The translations under genes and the position numbers were made by a program. Below are positions 43,688 to 52,642 of a stretch of DNA of 64,000 bases, one piece after another. The notes beneath the pieces were generated by a model that saw only the letters and a program-made list of their open reading frames with translations, was not told the origin of the DNA and made no database searches. Location of the stretch: positions 6,906,501 through 6,970,500 of the forward strand of contig NZ_CP011509.1 of the NCBI RefSeq assembly GCF_001027285.1. Reading direction: 5' to 3'. Numbering within the stretch: the first letter of the stretch is position 1; every line of letters starts with the position of its first letter. The stretch comes from Archangium gephyra. GTDB lineage: Bacteria > Myxococcota > Myxococcia > Myxococcales > Myxococcaceae.

Positions 43688-45574
43688 TTGCGTACGCGTT
43701 TCCTTGCTGTTGCGCTGCTCGCCCTTCCCCTCGCCGCGTGCGAGGTCGACAACACCCAGCTCCCCGAGGGTGCCCAGAAGACCGACCAGGCCGCTGACTC
43801 GCTCGGCGACGTCCAGGCGGCGCTCGCCGCCCTGCCCTCCGCCAGGGTGGTGGGCGCGGACGAGAGCAACTTCCCGTACATGCTCAGCGGCAACCTGGGC
43901 TCGGCCAGCGCGAGCCTCGCCGGTGACATGCACAGCCGCGTGAGCCAGGCGCTGCCCGCCATCGCCGCCGCGTTCCGCCTGCAGGCCACCGACCTGGTCC
44001 ACACGCGCAGCCGCGTGGACGAGCAGGGCGTCACCCACCTGCGCTATGCCCAGACGAAGAACGGCCTGCCCGTGGTGAACGAGGAGCTCGTCCTCCACGT
44101 GTCCGCCGACGGCATCATCAGCGCCGTCAACGGCACCGCGCGCGACGGGGAGCTCGTCTCCTCCAAGGCAAGCATCTCCCCCGAGGCCGCCCGGGTCGCC
44201 GCCCTGGACTCCACCTCCGGCCGCCACCTGGCCTCCGAGGGCGCGCGTCTGGTGTACGTGCGCTCCAACCAGGACGGCAAGCTGAAGCTGGCCTACGAGG
44301 TGCTGGTGACGGGCGAGGGCGCGGACCTGCCCATCCGCGAGCTCGTCTACGTGAGCGCCCGGGACGGCTCGCTGGTGCAGCGCAACACGAAGATCCACTC
44401 CGCGCTCAACCGCAAGGTGTACAGCGCCAACAACGGCACCTCCACCCCGGGCACGCTCAAGCGCTCCGAGGGCGGCGCGGCCACGGGTGACGCCCACGTC
44501 GATGGCAACTACGACAAGCTGGGTGGCACCTACAACTGCTACAAGAACAACTTCGGCCGCGACTCCATCAACAACGCGGGCGCCACGCTCATCAGCACGG
44601 TGCACTACAGCACCAACTACGTGAACGCCTACTGGGACGGCACCCAGATGGTGTACGGCGATGGCAACGGCGTGGACTCGGGCATGCTGGGCCTGTCCGC
44701 GGACGTGACCACGCACGAGCTCACCCACGCGGTGACCGAGAACGAGTCCAACCTCACCTACTCGGGTGAGTCCGGCGGCCTCAACGAGGCGATGAGCGAC
44801 ATCTTCGGCGCCTACTGCGAGAGCTACGCCTCGGGCACCTGGGCCACCACCAACGCGGTGTTCATGGTCGGCGACGACATCTGGACGCCCGGCACCGCCG
44901 GTGACGCGCTCCGCTACATGTACGATCCGGCCAGGGACGGCGTCTCGCTCGACTACTGGACGAGCACCGCCGGCAGCAAGGACGTGCACTACAGCTCGGG
45001 CATCGCCAACCTGGCCTTCACGCTGCTGTCCAAGGGTGGCACGCACCCGCGCGGCAAGAGCACCGTCTCCGTGACGGGCCTCGGCGTGCAGCAGGCCGGC
45101 GCCATCTTCTACAAGGCCAACGTGGACTACATGACGGCCTCCACCACGTTCGCCCAGGCGAAGACGTACACCGAGCAGGCCGCGACGGCGCTCGGCTACT
45201 CGGCGGCGTCCGTGACGCAGGCCTGGAACGCGGTGGGCGTGGGCGTGGCGGTTCAGCCCCCGACGTCCAGCCCGCTGACCAACGGCGTGGCCATCACCGG
45301 CCTGTCGGGTGCCACGGGCTCCTCGAAGTACTACTACCTGGATGTGCCGGCCGGCCGCGCCTCGTCCTACGTGATGAGCGGCGGCACGGGTGACGCGGAC
45401 CTGTACGTGAAGATCGGCTCCACGCCGACCACCTCCTCGTACAACTGCCGTCCGTACCTGTCCGGCAACAACGAGACGTGCAACATCGCGGCGCAGAGCA
45501 CCACCCAGCGCATCTACGTGATGCTGTACGGCTACAGTTCGTACTCCAGCACCTCCATCAAGGGCACGTACTGA
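43688..45574 (+). CDS. M4 family (thermolysin-like) secreted metallopeptidase with PPC domain
   Basis: A 628-aa zinc protease. The start is TTG 43688: AAGGAG lies 8 nt upstream and gives a lipoprotein-type signal (LAVALLALPLAAC). A propeptide with FTP/PepSY-like segments (residues ~30-230) precedes the M4 catalytic domain: zinc motif HELTH (H343, E344, H347) with third ligand E367 in GGLNEAMSD, and the NYVNAYWDGTQMVYGDG calcium/substrate region. A C-terminal ~90-residue PPC domain (YYYLDVPAGRASSYVM ... TGDADLYVKIG) follows; it is often cleaved after secretion. Broad extracellular proteolysis, fitting predation (inference). A strong terminator follows. Confidence 0.94.
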   Translation: MRTRFLAVALLALPLAACEVDNTQLPEGAQKTDQAADSLGDVQAALAALPSARVVGADESNFPYMLSGNLGSASASLAGDMHSRVSQALPAIAAAFRLQATDLVHTRSRVDEQGVTHLRYAQTKNGLPVVNEELVLHVSADGIISAVNGTARDGELVSSKASISPEAARVAALDSTSGRHLASEGARLVYVRSNQDGKLKLAYEVLVTGEGADLPIRELVYVSARDGSLVQRNTKIHSALNRKVYSANNGTSTPGTLKRSEGGAATGDAHVDGNYDKLGGTYNCYKNNFGRDSINNAGATLISTVHYSTNYVNAYWDGTQMVYGDGNGVDSGMLGLSADVTTHELTHAVTENESNLTYSGESGGLNEAMSDIFGAYCESYASGTWATTNAVFMVGDDIWTPGTAGDALRYMYDPARDGVSLDYWTSTAGSKDVHYSSGIANLAFTLLSKGGTHPRGKSTVSVTGLGVQQAGAIFYKANVDYMTASTTFAQAKTYTEQAATALGYSAASVTQAWNAVGVGVAVQPPTSSPLTNGVAITGLSGATGSSKYYYLDVPAGRASSYVMSGGTGDADLYVKIGSTPTTSSYNCRPYLSGNNETCNIAAQSTTQRIYVMLYGYSSYSSTSIKGTY

Positions 45575-45608
45575 GCCCGGGTTCGCTGAAACCAGACTGA
45601 GCTGAACG

Positions 45609-45645
45609 GCCCCTGGGAGGCATGCCTCCCGGGGGCTTCGTCTTT
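45609..45645 (+). terminator. intrinsic terminator after the M4 protease gene
   Basis: A 14-bp stem (gcccctgggaggca / tgcctcccgggggc, one T-G wobble) at 45609-45636 is followed by ttcgtcttt, 35 bp after the protease stop. Confidence 0.8.
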
Positions 45646-45771
45646 GCAGGCACCGTCAACCATGTCCGCTTGCTGACGGGACCGGCCAGCGGGCCCCGGC
45701 CTCCACATGGGAGACAAGCGGGCATGCGACTTTGCTAGTCTCGCGCGCCCCGGCTGAACGAAGAGGAGGAG

Positions 45772-47637
45772 ATGGTGCGCGGTGCGGCTGTCGCGGTGTG
45801 GCAGGTCGTCTCGGCCTGTTACGTGTTCGTCTTGCTGGAGTGGCTCTTCCTCGTCACCCAGCAGGGCTTCATGGTCTCGTTGCCGCACTCGGTGTGGTTC
45901 AGTGCCCTCGCGTGCATCCCCCTGGTGCTGGTGCTCCCGGGGCTCGCCGCGCTCCCGCCACTGCTCGGAGCCGAGGCACTGCTCGCGCGCCTTCCCGAGG
46001 GCTCCAAGGCCCGGGCGCTGACCGTGGCCTCCGCCGTCCCGGCGCTGGTGCTGACGGGCCTGTGCTTCCTGCTCATCGACAACTTCACCTACACCGTCTT
46101 CGGTTTCGGGGTGGTGAGCGTCCCGAAGTTCCTGCTGTTCCTCTATGTGCTGCTGTGGATCGCGCTCTTCGCCGTCATCGTGAGGAAGATCGCCCGCGCA
46201 CGCCAGGAGGTGCTCGCCGAGGGCGGCTGGCGCTGGCGGCTCGCGGTGGCCGGGGGGCTCGTGGCCCTCTCGCTCGGGATCCTCGCCTTCCGGCTCGGGA
46301 GCGCACGCGGCGCGGAGCCCCAGGAGGCCCCCATCGCCAGGGCCGCGGCCGGGTCCCCCAACGTCATCTTCGTCGCCACGGACGGGCTGGAGGCGCGGCG
46401 GATGTCCGCCTACGGCTACGAGCGCCCGAACACACCGTTCCTGGAGCGCTTCAAGGAGCGCACCCTCTTCTTCGAGAACGCCTTCTCCAACGCCGGGCGC
46501 ACCACGGGCTCGACCACGTCGATGCTCACCTCGCGGATGCCCACGAGCACGAAGGTCATCTTCCCACCGCACATCCTCTCCGGCGAGGCGTCGTTCCTGC
46601 ACCTGCCGGGGTTGCTGCGGAGTGCCGGCTACGAGACGCACCAGTTCACCGTCCGCTACTACGCGGACGGGCCCGACCTGAACATGCTGGGAGGCTTCGA
46701 GCACGCCAACGGCCGGGACGTGTCCGTGGAGGTGCCCACGGGGCCCTGGCGGGCCCTCATGCAGGAGCGCTACGTGGCCGAGCGCATGGCCGAGCGCCTC
46801 ACCGAGCGCGTGCTCTACGTGCTCGGCATCCGGCCGATGGTGAATCACTTCAAGCTCGTGCAGCTGCCCACGCGCATCGCCGGCTGGGACACGGATGAGG
46901 ATCGCATCCAGGGAGCGCTCACGGCGGCGGAGAAGGCCCAGCGGCCCTTCTTCCTGCACCTCCACCTGATGGGCACGCACTGCTGCAGCTACCCGAGGAG
47001 CCCCAATCCGGTCTTCACGCGCACGTCCACCTCGCGGGACAACATGCTGGACGATGCCATCCTCGACGTGGATCGCCTCCTCGAGCGCTTCATCACCCGG
47101 CTCGAGGAGCGCGGGCTGCTGGAGAACACGATGGTGGTCATCAGCTCGGACCACAATCACGAGTGGAACACGCTCGACCGGGTGCCGCTGATGATCCACT
47201 TCCCCGGCGGACGGCACCGGGGCGTGGTGAAGGAGAACGCCCAGCTGCTCGACGTGGCGCCCACGGTGCTCGAGACCGTGGGGCTGCCCATCCCGGGCTG
47301 GATGGAGGGCCGCTCGATGCTCTCGGCGCGGCGCTCTCCCACCGAGCCCATCCTGGGCACGGGCGAGGTCAACGCGAGACTCGCCCATGCGGATTGGGAG
47401 TACATCTCCCAGCTGCGCAACGCGGGGCCGCCGCTCTATGGCATGAGCACCGTCACCGCGATCGTCTGCGACCGGTGGTGGACCTTCCAACTCAAGACCG
47501 GGGAGCTCCAGACGGGCCGGGTGTCCGGGCACACGGCGCCGTGCGCGGAGGAGTCGCTCCCCAAGGCCGAGGACCTCCGGCGGCGGTTCCTCACGCACCT
47601 GCGGGAGCGAGGCTTCGAGCTCGCCCACTTGCGGTAA
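45772..47637 (+). CDS. alkaline-phosphatase-superfamily (sulfatase-like) membrane enzyme
   Basis: A 621-aa protein with four to five N-terminal membrane helices (to ~residue 175) and a periplasmic sulfatase-fold domain. Metal ligands are visible: D204 in FVATDGLEARRMSAYGYERP, and D460/H461 in ISSDHNHEW. The nucleophile region reads GRTTGSTTSML (T244-S250), with Thr/Ser where true sulfatases have the formylglycine Cys (CxPSR). This points to a phosphotransferase-like activity (phosphoethanolamine/phosphoglycerol transferase relatives) rather than sulfate ester hydrolysis. GAGGAG precedes the ATG. A GT-C-type membrane protein gene follows 17 bp downstream, so the pair probably modifies or builds a surface glycan. 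Confidence 0.82.
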   Translation: MVRGAAVAVWQVVSACYVFVLLEWLFLVTQQGFMVSLPHSVWFSALACIPLVLVLPGLAALPPLLGAEALLARLPEGSKARALTVASAVPALVLTGLCFLLIDNFTYTVFGFGVVSVPKFLLFLYVLLWIALFAVIVRKIARARQEVLAEGGWRWRLAVAGGLVALSLGILAFRLGSARGAEPQEAPIARAAAGSPNVIFVATDGLEARRMSAYGYERPNTPFLERFKERTLFFENAFSNAGRTTGSTTSMLTSRMPTSTKVIFPPHILSGEASFLHLPGLLRSAGYETHQFTVRYYADGPDLNMLGGFEHANGRDVSVEVPTGPWRALMQERYVAERMAERLTERVLYVLGIRPMVNHFKLVQLPTRIAGWDTDEDRIQGALTAAEKAQRPFFLHLHLMGTHCCSYPRSPNPVFTRTSTSRDNMLDDAILDVDRLLERFITRLEERGLLENTMVVISSDHNHEWNTLDRVPLMIHFPGGRHRGVVKENAQLLDVAPTVLETVGLPIPGWMEGRSMLSARRSPTEPILGTGEVNARLAHADWEYISQLRNAGPPLYGMSTVTAIVCDRWWTFQLKTGELQTGRVSGHTAPCAEESLPKAEDLRRRFLTHLRERGFELAHLR

Positions 47638-47654
47638 TAGAAGCAAGGACGACG

Positions 47655-49385
47655 ATGGACTCCTCTCCCTCCATGCCCCGCCCCCCGCGTGCAACCGGTC
47701 TCCTGCGCGGGGGAGTCCTGCTCCTGCTCGCCGTGGCGGCCTATGTGGGCTGGCGCGAGTTCTGGTTCCTCACCGACGACGCGTTCATCACCTTCCGGTA
47801 CATCAGCAACAGCCTGCGCGGGTACGGACACACGTGGAATCCGCCGCCCTTTCAGCCGGTGGAGGGCTACTCCAACTTCCTGTGGATGGTGTTGCTGGAG
47901 GGGGTGTGGCGGGTGTTCGGCGTGGAGCCTCCCCAGGCGGCCAATGCGGTGTCGCTCGTCTTCAGCTACGGCACGCTCGCGCTCGGCTTCTTCTGGGTGT
48001 GGCGCATGGCGCTGCCACCGGAGCTGGCCCGCTACCGCTTCGCGCTCGCCGTGGCGGTGCTGGCCGGAGTCCTCTCCAACCGCACCTTCCTCGCCTGGAT
48101 GAGCTCCGGGCTGGAGACGGCGCTCTTCATCTTCTGCACCACGCTGTGGTGCGTGGCCATGCTGGAGCAGGACCGGGAGCACAGCCCCAGAGCGGTCGCG
48201 GTGGCGTGCACGGCCGCGGCGCTCTCGGCGCTCACCCGGCCGGATGGGATGCTGCTGGTGGCCGCCTGTGGGGTGCTCGTGCTGATGAAGCTCGTGCAGG
48301 CACCCCCGCGCGGCAGATGGGTGCTCGCGGTCCTGCCACTGCTGGCCGTGCCGCTGCACCTCGGCTGGCGGCGGCTGTACTACGGGGAGTGGCTGCCCAA
48401 CACGTATTACGCCAAGCACGTGCAGTCCTGGCCGGAGAGCGGCCTGCGCTATGCGCTGTGCTTCGTCATCGAGTACGGGCTGTGGGTGTGGCTGGCGGTG
48501 GGGATGGTCGCCGCCGTCCGGTTGCTCCGGGGCATGGGGTGGCGCGAGGTGGCCGAGCGGTTGTGGAAGCAGCCGGGGCACGTGGCGGTTGTGGGGGTGC
48601 TGCTCGCCCACTTCGCCTACTACACGCTGAATATCGGCGGAGACCACTTCGAGTACCGCGTCTACGCGCACCTGGTGCTGCCGTTGATGGTGGCCTTCGT
48701 CGCCTTCCTCGGGTGGCTGCGCGTGGGGCGCACCGGCGCGTTCGCGCTGCTGGGGACGTTCCTGCTGCTGAGCCTGCCGGTGCAGTGGGTGCACTACGCG
48801 AAGACGCGGGAGCTCACCACGCGTAAGCAGACATACCGCCTCCGCCAACCCATCGCCGACGCCTTCCCGGCACCGGTGCGTCCGCTGGTGGCGCTGTTCG
48901 ACGCCCAGCAGGACTGGCTCATCTCCCACTTCGTGGGGATGCGGCACCAGGAGCACAAGGTCTTCTTCGAGACCTGGAGCCAGGAGTACCCCACGCGTGA
49001 GGAGGGTCAGAAGCTGGCCCTGCCGGAGCGGCCCTTGCTGGTGACGCGGTCGGTGGGCGTACCGGGTTGGGTGCTGCCGGATGTGATCGTCATCGACTAC
49101 CACGGCCTCAACGATCGGGTGGTGGCCCGCACGCCGGTGAAGGAGCAGAAGCTGAAGGAGCGCATCATGGCCCACGACCGGACGCCTCCTCCTGGCTACC
49201 TCGAGTGCTTCGAGCCCAACCTGCAGATCAAGCGCCGGCAGATGCGGACGGGGACGAGGAAGACACCGTTGACGGACGAGCGCATCCGCGAGTGCGAGGC
49301 CCGCTTCGACCCCAGCAAGTCCCCTCCCCCCATGGACGCTCCGGCCCCGAACGCGCCAGGTCTCACGGGAACTGGCGAGGAGTAG
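47655..49385 (+). CDS. GT-C-type membrane glycosyltransferase-like protein
   Basis: A 576-aa protein with ~10 membrane helices and a soluble C-terminal domain. The first periplasmic loop carries the GT-C acidic pair D41/D42 in FLTDDAFITFRYI, and FQPVEGYSNFLWMVLLE follows: this block resembles mycobacterial arabinofuranosyltransferase AftB-type proteins (DDAFIT...VEGYTN). Such enzymes transfer sugars from polyprenyl-phosphate donors outside the membrane. It starts at 47655 with AAGGA upstream, 17 bp after the sulfatase-like gene. Donor and acceptor unknown. Its 3' end overlaps the convergent gene by 23 bp. Confidence 0.78.
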   Translation: MDSSPSMPRPPRATGLLRGGVLLLLAVAAYVGWREFWFLTDDAFITFRYISNSLRGYGHTWNPPPFQPVEGYSNFLWMVLLEGVWRVFGVEPPQAANAVSLVFSYGTLALGFFWVWRMALPPELARYRFALAVAVLAGVLSNRTFLAWMSSGLETALFIFCTTLWCVAMLEQDREHSPRAVAVACTAAALSALTRPDGMLLVAACGVLVLMKLVQAPPRGRWVLAVLPLLAVPLHLGWRRLYYGEWLPNTYYAKHVQSWPESGLRYALCFVIEYGLWVWLAVGMVAAVRLLRGMGWREVAERLWKQPGHVAVVGVLLAHFAYYTLNIGGDHFEYRVYAHLVLPLMVAFVAFLGWLRVGRTGAFALLGTFLLLSLPVQWVHYAKTRELTTRKQTYRLRQPIADAFPAPVRPLVALFDAQQDWLISHFVGMRHQEHKVFFETWSQEYPTREEGQKLALPERPLLVTRSVGVPGWVLPDVIVIDYHGLNDRVVARTPVKEQKLKERIMAHDRTPPPGYLECFEPNLQIKRRQMRTGTRKTPLTDERIRECEARFDPSKSPPPMDAPAPNAPGLTGTGEE

Positions 49386-49953
49386 TCCGGGTGGAGCCTG
49401 GCGTCGCTTCGGAGAGCGGACCCTCGGAGTGGAGACGATCGTCCGCGCCCTCCACGCGCCAGAGGAGCTGCCACTGGTCCCCTCGCCTGCGCACGATGAG
49501 CTCGCCAGGCGCGGAGCCGTCGCCTGTCAACGCGGGGTAGTCTTCCAGAACGCGCTCGAAGCGTGCCACCGCGTGCACGAGGCGCTCGTGAGTCTCGGGG
49601 GCCAGGGCGGCTCCGCCATCGAGCAGTCCCCGCTTCGCGCTCCACTCCACTCCCTCGGGCAGCACGAGAGCGAAATCGGCGCAGGCCCGCCGGAAGGTGA
49701 GCAACCTCCGCCCGAACTCGGCCCAGAGCGAAGCCCTCCTGCCGAGATGCCGGAGCCCCACGATGACGGCCCCCAGGTAGGCGCCCATCATCAGCAGCCC
49801 CAGGCCCCACACGAGCGGCCAGTACGAGGGAGCCACGAAAGCGCGTGTGAGCATCGCGGCGGCGCCGAGCAGGAGGAAGAGAAGCAGTCCGATGACGAGC
49901 AGCTCGACGAGCGTCACTCCACGCTGATTGCCCGGGCCACGAGGTTGGGTCAA
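49363..49953 (-). CDS. membrane protein with prepilin-like N-terminus, 196 aa
   Basis: Start TTG 49953 is chosen because GAGGAG lies ~6 nt upstream. The N-terminus contains RGVTLVELLVIGLLLFLLLG, matching the type IV prepilin/pseudopilin pattern (G, then hydrophobic, T, L, V, E at +5 and a long hydrophobic stretch). A second hydrophobic segment (SYWPLVWGLGLLMMGAYLGAV) follows, which pilins do not have, so this may be a two-helix membrane protein that only resembles a pilin. The C-terminal ~100 residues are soluble and include ELIVRRRGDQWQLLWRVEGA. No pilus genes are nearby. Function unknown. Confidence 0.6.
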   Translation of the reverse strand: MTQPRGPGNQRGVTLVELLVIGLLLFLLLGAAAMLTRAFVAPSYWPLVWGLGLLMMGAYLGAVIVGLRHLGRRASLWAEFGRRLLTFRRACADFALVLPEGVEWSAKRGLLDGGAALAPETHERLVHAVARFERVLEDYPALTGDGSAPGELIVRRRGDQWQLLWRVEGADDRLHSEGPLSEATPGSTRTTPRQFP

Positions 49954-49976
49954 GGTGCGCTCCTCGGAGGAGACGG

Positions 49977-50672
49977 ATGGACAAGGCAACACGGCCGTAC
50001 ATCATCTGCCACATGGTTCCCTCGGTCGATGGCCGGATCGTGACCAAGGGCTGGAAGCTTCCCGGAAGTGGCCTGGCCGAGTACGAGAGCACGGCTCAGA
50101 CCTTCAGAGCGGATGCGTGGATCATCGGCCGGGTGTCGATGGAGCCCTACGCGGGGAAGACCCGGATCCCAGCGCGCAAGACGCGAGAGCCGATTCCTCG
50201 CACGGACTTCATCGCGAAGCACGACGCGGACTCCTACGCCATCGCCCTGGACCCGTCCGGCAAGCTCACCTGGAAGTCGGGCTCCATCGACGAGGAGCAT
50301 GTGATCACCGTCCTGACCGAGAAGGTCTCGGACGATTACCTGGCCTTTCTCCAGTCCAAGGGCGTCTCCTATCTGTTCGGAGGCAAGACGGAGCTGAACC
50401 TCGAGCGGGTGGTCCAGAAGCTCCGGAAGGACTTCGGAATCAAGAAGCTGCTCCTCGAGGGAGGCGGCAAGATCAACGGCTCCTTCCTGGCCGCTGACCT
50501 GATCGACGAGCTGAGTCTGCTGTTCGCCCCTGTCGCGGACGGGAGCATCGGGACGCCTTCTCTCTTCGATGCGAAGGAGGGCAAGGGCCCCGCTCGCCAG
50601 CTCAAGCTGTTCTCCATGGAGAAGCGCAAGGGCGACATGCTCTGGGTGCGGTACAAAGTGAAGCGCGGATGA
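49977..50672 (+). CDS. RibD C-terminal-like (dihydrofolate reductase fold) protein
   Basis: A 231-aa protein with the RibD_C signature: PYIICHMVPSVDGRIV at the N-terminus, WIIGRVSMEPY, and LLLEGGGKINGSFL, the NADPH/substrate motif near residues 160-175. Stand-alone RibD_C proteins reduce pyrimidine or unrelated carbonyl/imine substrates with NADPH; the substrate here is unknown. GGAGGAG precedes the ATG. Divergent from the prepilin-like gene with only 23 bp between starts, and followed 10 bp later by a MATE pump, with which it probably forms an operon. Confidence 0.85.
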   Translation: MDKATRPYIICHMVPSVDGRIVTKGWKLPGSGLAEYESTAQTFRADAWIIGRVSMEPYAGKTRIPARKTREPIPRTDFIAKHDADSYAIALDPSGKLTWKSGSIDEEHVITVLTEKVSDDYLAFLQSKGVSYLFGGKTELNLERVVQKLRKDFGIKKLLLEGGGKINGSFLAADLIDELSLLFAPVADGSIGTPSLFDAKEGKGPARQLKLFSMEKRKGDMLWVRYKVKRG

Positions 50673-50682
50673 CGAGCACTGC

Positions 50683-52107
50683 ATGAAACCCAATTTCGGA
50701 CGCGACCTGACGACCGGCAGCATTCCCAGGCACATGGTCGCCTTCTCCATCCCGATGCTGATCGGGAGCTTCCTCCAGACGGCCTACAGCTTCATCAACG
50801 CCATCTGGGTCGGAAAGTTCCTGGGCCACGAGGCGCTCGCGGCCGTGACGGTGAGCTTCCCCGTCATCTTCGTGCTCTTCGCCATCGGCATGGGCCTCAC
50901 GCTGGCCACCAACATCCTCGTGTCGCGCAACTACGGCGCCAGGAACATGGACGAGCTGCGCAAGGTCGTCGACAGCTCCACCGTGCTGATGTACGCGCTG
51001 GGACTCGCGCTCACCGTCCTGGGCGAGCTCTTCGCGCCCACCATCCTGCGCGCCATGGACACCCCGCCGCAGGTCTTCGACGAGTCCGTCAGCTACCTGC
51101 GCATCTTCCTGCTCTCGCTGCCCTTCAGCTTCGGCCTCTTCCTGCTGCGGAGCATGCTCCAGGGGGTGGGCGACTCCAAGACGCCGCTCTACTTCCAGTT
51201 CGGCTCGGTGCTCTTCACCACGGCGCTGGACCCCGTCCTCATCTTCGGTTGGATGGGGTTGCCGAAGCTCGGGCTGAATGGCACCGCCTGGGCCACCTTG
51301 ATCTCCCAGGCGGTGGCGCTCACCGCCCTGATCAGTTTCCTCCGCTGGAAGAAGGTCCCCATCGCGCCCTCGTGGCCGCGCCTGAGCCACCTGGGGCCCG
51401 TCACCCGGCAGACGCTGCGCATCGGATTGCCCTCGGCCGTGCAGCAGTCGCTCGTCTCCATTGGCATGGTGCTGGTGACGGGGCTCGTCAACGGCTTCGG
51501 GGAGGTCGCCACGGCCTCCTTCGGCGCGGCCTCTCGCATTGATCAGATCGCCTTCATGCCGGCCATGACCTTCGGCATGGCCATCTCGACGATCACCGCG
51601 CAGAACCTCGGGGCGGGCCATCACCACCGCGTGCGCGAGGTCTTCTTCTGGGGCTGCCTGTTCAGCGGAGGGATCACGCTGGTCATCTCCGCCCTGGCCG
51701 TGGCGTTCCCGGAGACGCTCCTGCGCATCTTCGTCTCGGATCCCGCCGTCATCGCGCCCGGCGTCTCCTACCTGCACATCGTGGGAAGCACCTACGTCCT
51801 CTTCGCCCTCATCTTCGTGAGCAACGGCATCATCAACGGGGCGGGACACACCCTGACGACGACGGTGTTCACGCTGATCAGCCTCTGGGTGGTGCGGGTT
51901 CCCGTGGCCTGGTGGCTCTCGCGGCGCATGGGGAGCGTGACGGGCGTGTGGTACGCCATCTCCCTGAGCTTCGTCGTTTCGCTCATCGTCAGCATGGCGT
52001 ACTACGCCTCCGGCCGATGGATGCGCTCGCTCGCCAAGAAGCCCGCCGGGGGGCCAGGCGCGCCGAACCCGGCCGAGATCTTCGGTCACGAAACGGGAGA
52101 AGCGTAG
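50683..52107 (+). CDS. MATE family efflux transporter
   Basis: A 474-aa protein with 12 predicted membrane helices in two MatE halves. The first half starts TGSIPRHMVAFSIPMLIGSF, with LVSRNYGARNMDELRKVVDS as the family Q/G-rich loop, and the second half FGAASRIDQIAFMPAMTFGM followed by SMITAQNLGAGHHHRV-type sequence ITAQNLGAGHHHRVREVF. It exports drugs or other cations using Na+ or H+ gradients. The gene starts 10 bp after the RibD-like gene; co-transcription is likely. Confidence 0.93.
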   Translation: MKPNFGRDLTTGSIPRHMVAFSIPMLIGSFLQTAYSFINAIWVGKFLGHEALAAVTVSFPVIFVLFAIGMGLTLATNILVSRNYGARNMDELRKVVDSSTVLMYALGLALTVLGELFAPTILRAMDTPPQVFDESVSYLRIFLLSLPFSFGLFLLRSMLQGVGDSKTPLYFQFGSVLFTTALDPVLIFGWMGLPKLGLNGTAWATLISQAVALTALISFLRWKKVPIAPSWPRLSHLGPVTRQTLRIGLPSAVQQSLVSIGMVLVTGLVNGFGEVATASFGAASRIDQIAFMPAMTFGMAISTITAQNLGAGHHHRVREVFFWGCLFSGGITLVISALAVAFPETLLRIFVSDPAVIAPGVSYLHIVGSTYVLFALIFVSNGIINGAGHTLTTTVFTLISLWVVRVPVAWWLSRRMGSVTGVWYAISLSFVVSLIVSMAYYASGRWMRSLAKKPAGGPGAPNPAEIFGHETGEA

Positions 52108-52151
52108 TCAGTGATCGCTGCCATCAAGCGTCACGGGGGTGGGAGGCCGTC

Positions 52152-52616
52152 ATGTTCCGCATCGAGACAGAGAAAGAGCTGTTGAGCGCGTTCCGTTCAC
52201 GGGATCGCAAACACGTCGAGTTGCCCAAGGGCACCCAGCTGCCCCTCTTCATCCGCGACTATCTGGCGTGGGTGGATCCCTACGGGGTTCGCGTGTTCCT
52301 CGTGTTCACCGCACCGGGCGGCAATCGGCCCACGGGCATCGCCTTCCGCCGCGATCAGCAGGGGGACAAGGCCCTGGCGCTCCGCGTGTGCGAGTGGTGC
52401 CGGGCTTCGGGCTCGTCGGATCAGATCGGGCTGCTCACCACGGACGTCGATTCCAAGCGCCGCGTGGGCGTGAACCTCTGCCTGGACCTCCGCTGCAACG
52501 AGCGGCTGGAGGCGGCGATGAACATGGCCGGCCGCAGTGTCCTGGACGAGAACAAGCAGCTCATCGAACGCATGTCGCGCTTCGCGAGCGAGGCGCTGGG
52601 CCTGGAGTTCAGCTGA
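52152..52616 (+). CDS. FBP domain (EF-G-binding-like zinc finger) protein
   Basis: A 154-aa cytoplasmic protein; GGGAGG precedes the ATG. The C-terminal treble-clef-like zinc site is VCEWC (CxxC) and NLCLDLRC (Cx4C), inside the arrangement described for the FBP/FusB C-terminal domain, with VDSKRRVGVNLCLDLRCNER typical. FusB binds elongation factor G and rescues ribosomes from fusidic acid; most FBP family members in environmental bacteria have an untested role, so resistance is only a possibility. Convergent with the TetR gene (26 bp). Confidence 0.85.
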   Translation: MFRIETEKELLSAFRSRDRKHVELPKGTQLPLFIRDYLAWVDPYGVRVFLVFTAPGGNRPTGIAFRRDQQGDKALALRVCEWCRASGSSDQIGLLTTDVDSKRRVGVNLCLDLRCNERLEAAMNMAGRSVLDENKQLIERMSRFASEALGLEFS

Positions 52617-52642
52617 AGGGCAGGAGCGAATAGCCCGGCCGC

